Positions 63,491 to 64,000 of a DNA stretch of 64,000 nt are shown piece by piece (the stretch's first letter is position 1; every line of letters starts with the position of its first letter). Made by a program: the position numbers and the translations under genes. This stretch comes from Tupaia tana. Its lineage: Eukaryota > Chordata > Mammalia > Scandentia > Tupaiidae. The notes beneath the pieces were generated by a model, which made no database searches, was not told where the DNA came from, and worked only from the letters and a program-made list of their open reading frames with translations. The DNA lies in assembly GCA_026018925.1 (NCBI GenBank), contig JAKSZU010000018.1:6790920-6854919 (forward strand), given 5' to 3'.

Positions 63491-63742
63491 GATGGGCCAG
63501 CAGGTGGCGAGGAGGTCAAAGTGTTGGATTCTACATGACCAACCGTGCAGTTCGAGTCTCAGACTAGGCGGCTTGAAAAAGCACGCAGGCGCGGATGCGT
63601 GCATGCCCAAAATCCCAAGAGGAGAATAGAGGTGAAGGGATTGGAGCATGGCCATTCTCCTTGGGAGGTGCCGCCTCACTTTCCGTCTCTCTGGCAAGCG
63701 CATATGCTCTATAGCAAAAAAAAAGAAAAAGGAAAAAAAATT
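63491..63742 (+). mobile_element. tRNA-derived SINE, long form
   Basis: gatgggccagcaggtggcga, cagttcgagtctc, to gctctatagcaaaaaaaaag. Confidence 0.86.
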
Positions 63743-64000
63743 GCATGAATTTAGTTCCTCTTGAAAATGTAATAATTAACTTTTAAGTCATCATAGTAAG
63801 GTTTTGTACCTGTTTTCCTGCTCTCAAGCGTCCTTGAAAAGCTTGTTTTTCCACACCTGTACGCACGCACGCGCACACACACAGGCACGCACATCTTCAA
63901 GAGTTACGTCAGTGTTTCAGGGCTCCGAAGAGGCCCAGGGGAATGGAACCTGCTTCCGTGTTAACTGGACACGGCCGAGATATGTTTGGAAAGGGACTCG

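Larger units (their letters stand above)
63008..64000 (+). other. PKD1L2: PKD1L2 intron 1, 5' part
   Basis: Begins at donor gtaggt. It holds a mariner-like repeat, a SINE and a short ca/acgc-rich repeat. The open frame that continues past 63007 is intron read-through, not coding. Confidence 0.85.

Overview
This is nuclear DNA of a placental mammal. Two genes with mammalian exon-intron structure are present, and almost everything between them is interspersed repeats: tRNA-derived SINEs, an L1-type element, MIR, L2, old L1, MaLR-like LTR and mariner-like fragments. The dominant SINE is not primate Alu, rodent B1/B2, carnivore SINEC, rabbit C repeat or horse ERE, so I do not name the species.

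Layout: positions 94-49041, minus strand, hold coding exons 9 to 1 of BCO1 (beta-carotene 15,15'-oxygenase). I reconstructed the exons by splice sites and phase: 64, 129, 130, 148, 148, 224, 258, 106 and 95 bp. They join in one open frame of 434 codons with no disabling change. Three of the four iron-binding histidines (172, 237, 308) are in the window; the last exons, with the fourth, lie beyond the left edge. Positions 49042-62706 are the head-to-head intergenic region. At 62707, plus strand, begins the first coding exon of PKD1L2 (signal peptide and start of a C-type lectin domain). Its first intron runs to the right edge.

The most unusual object sits in BCO1 intron 6, antisense to the gene: a 10.4 kb retrotransposon (17172-27581) between perfect 14-bp target-site duplications. 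It has a short leader, an 8.0 kb array of 313-bp monomers (25 complete plus two partial, with no difference found on reading), a CpG-dense hairpin junction, an intact 333-codon L1 ORF1, no ORF2 at all, and a doubled L1-like 3' UTR with an A-rich tail. This is the architecture of a half-L1 (HAL1) element, but complete, young-looking and with an exceptionally long monomeric 5' region. It would need the reverse transcriptase of an autonomous L1.

The rest is a layered record of SINE insertion. I list over 50 SINE copies in a long form (about 245 bp plus tail), a short form ending in a ctggtcaaatt-type tail, and older diverged forms. Several are nested in each other or in older L1, LTR and mariner-like repeats, and many have readable target-site duplications. 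Tandem arrays include a 66-bp minisatellite, a GGAT-type array and several microsatellites grown from SINE bodies or tails. I found no tRNA or rRNA gene, no CRISPR array and no third protein-coding gene.
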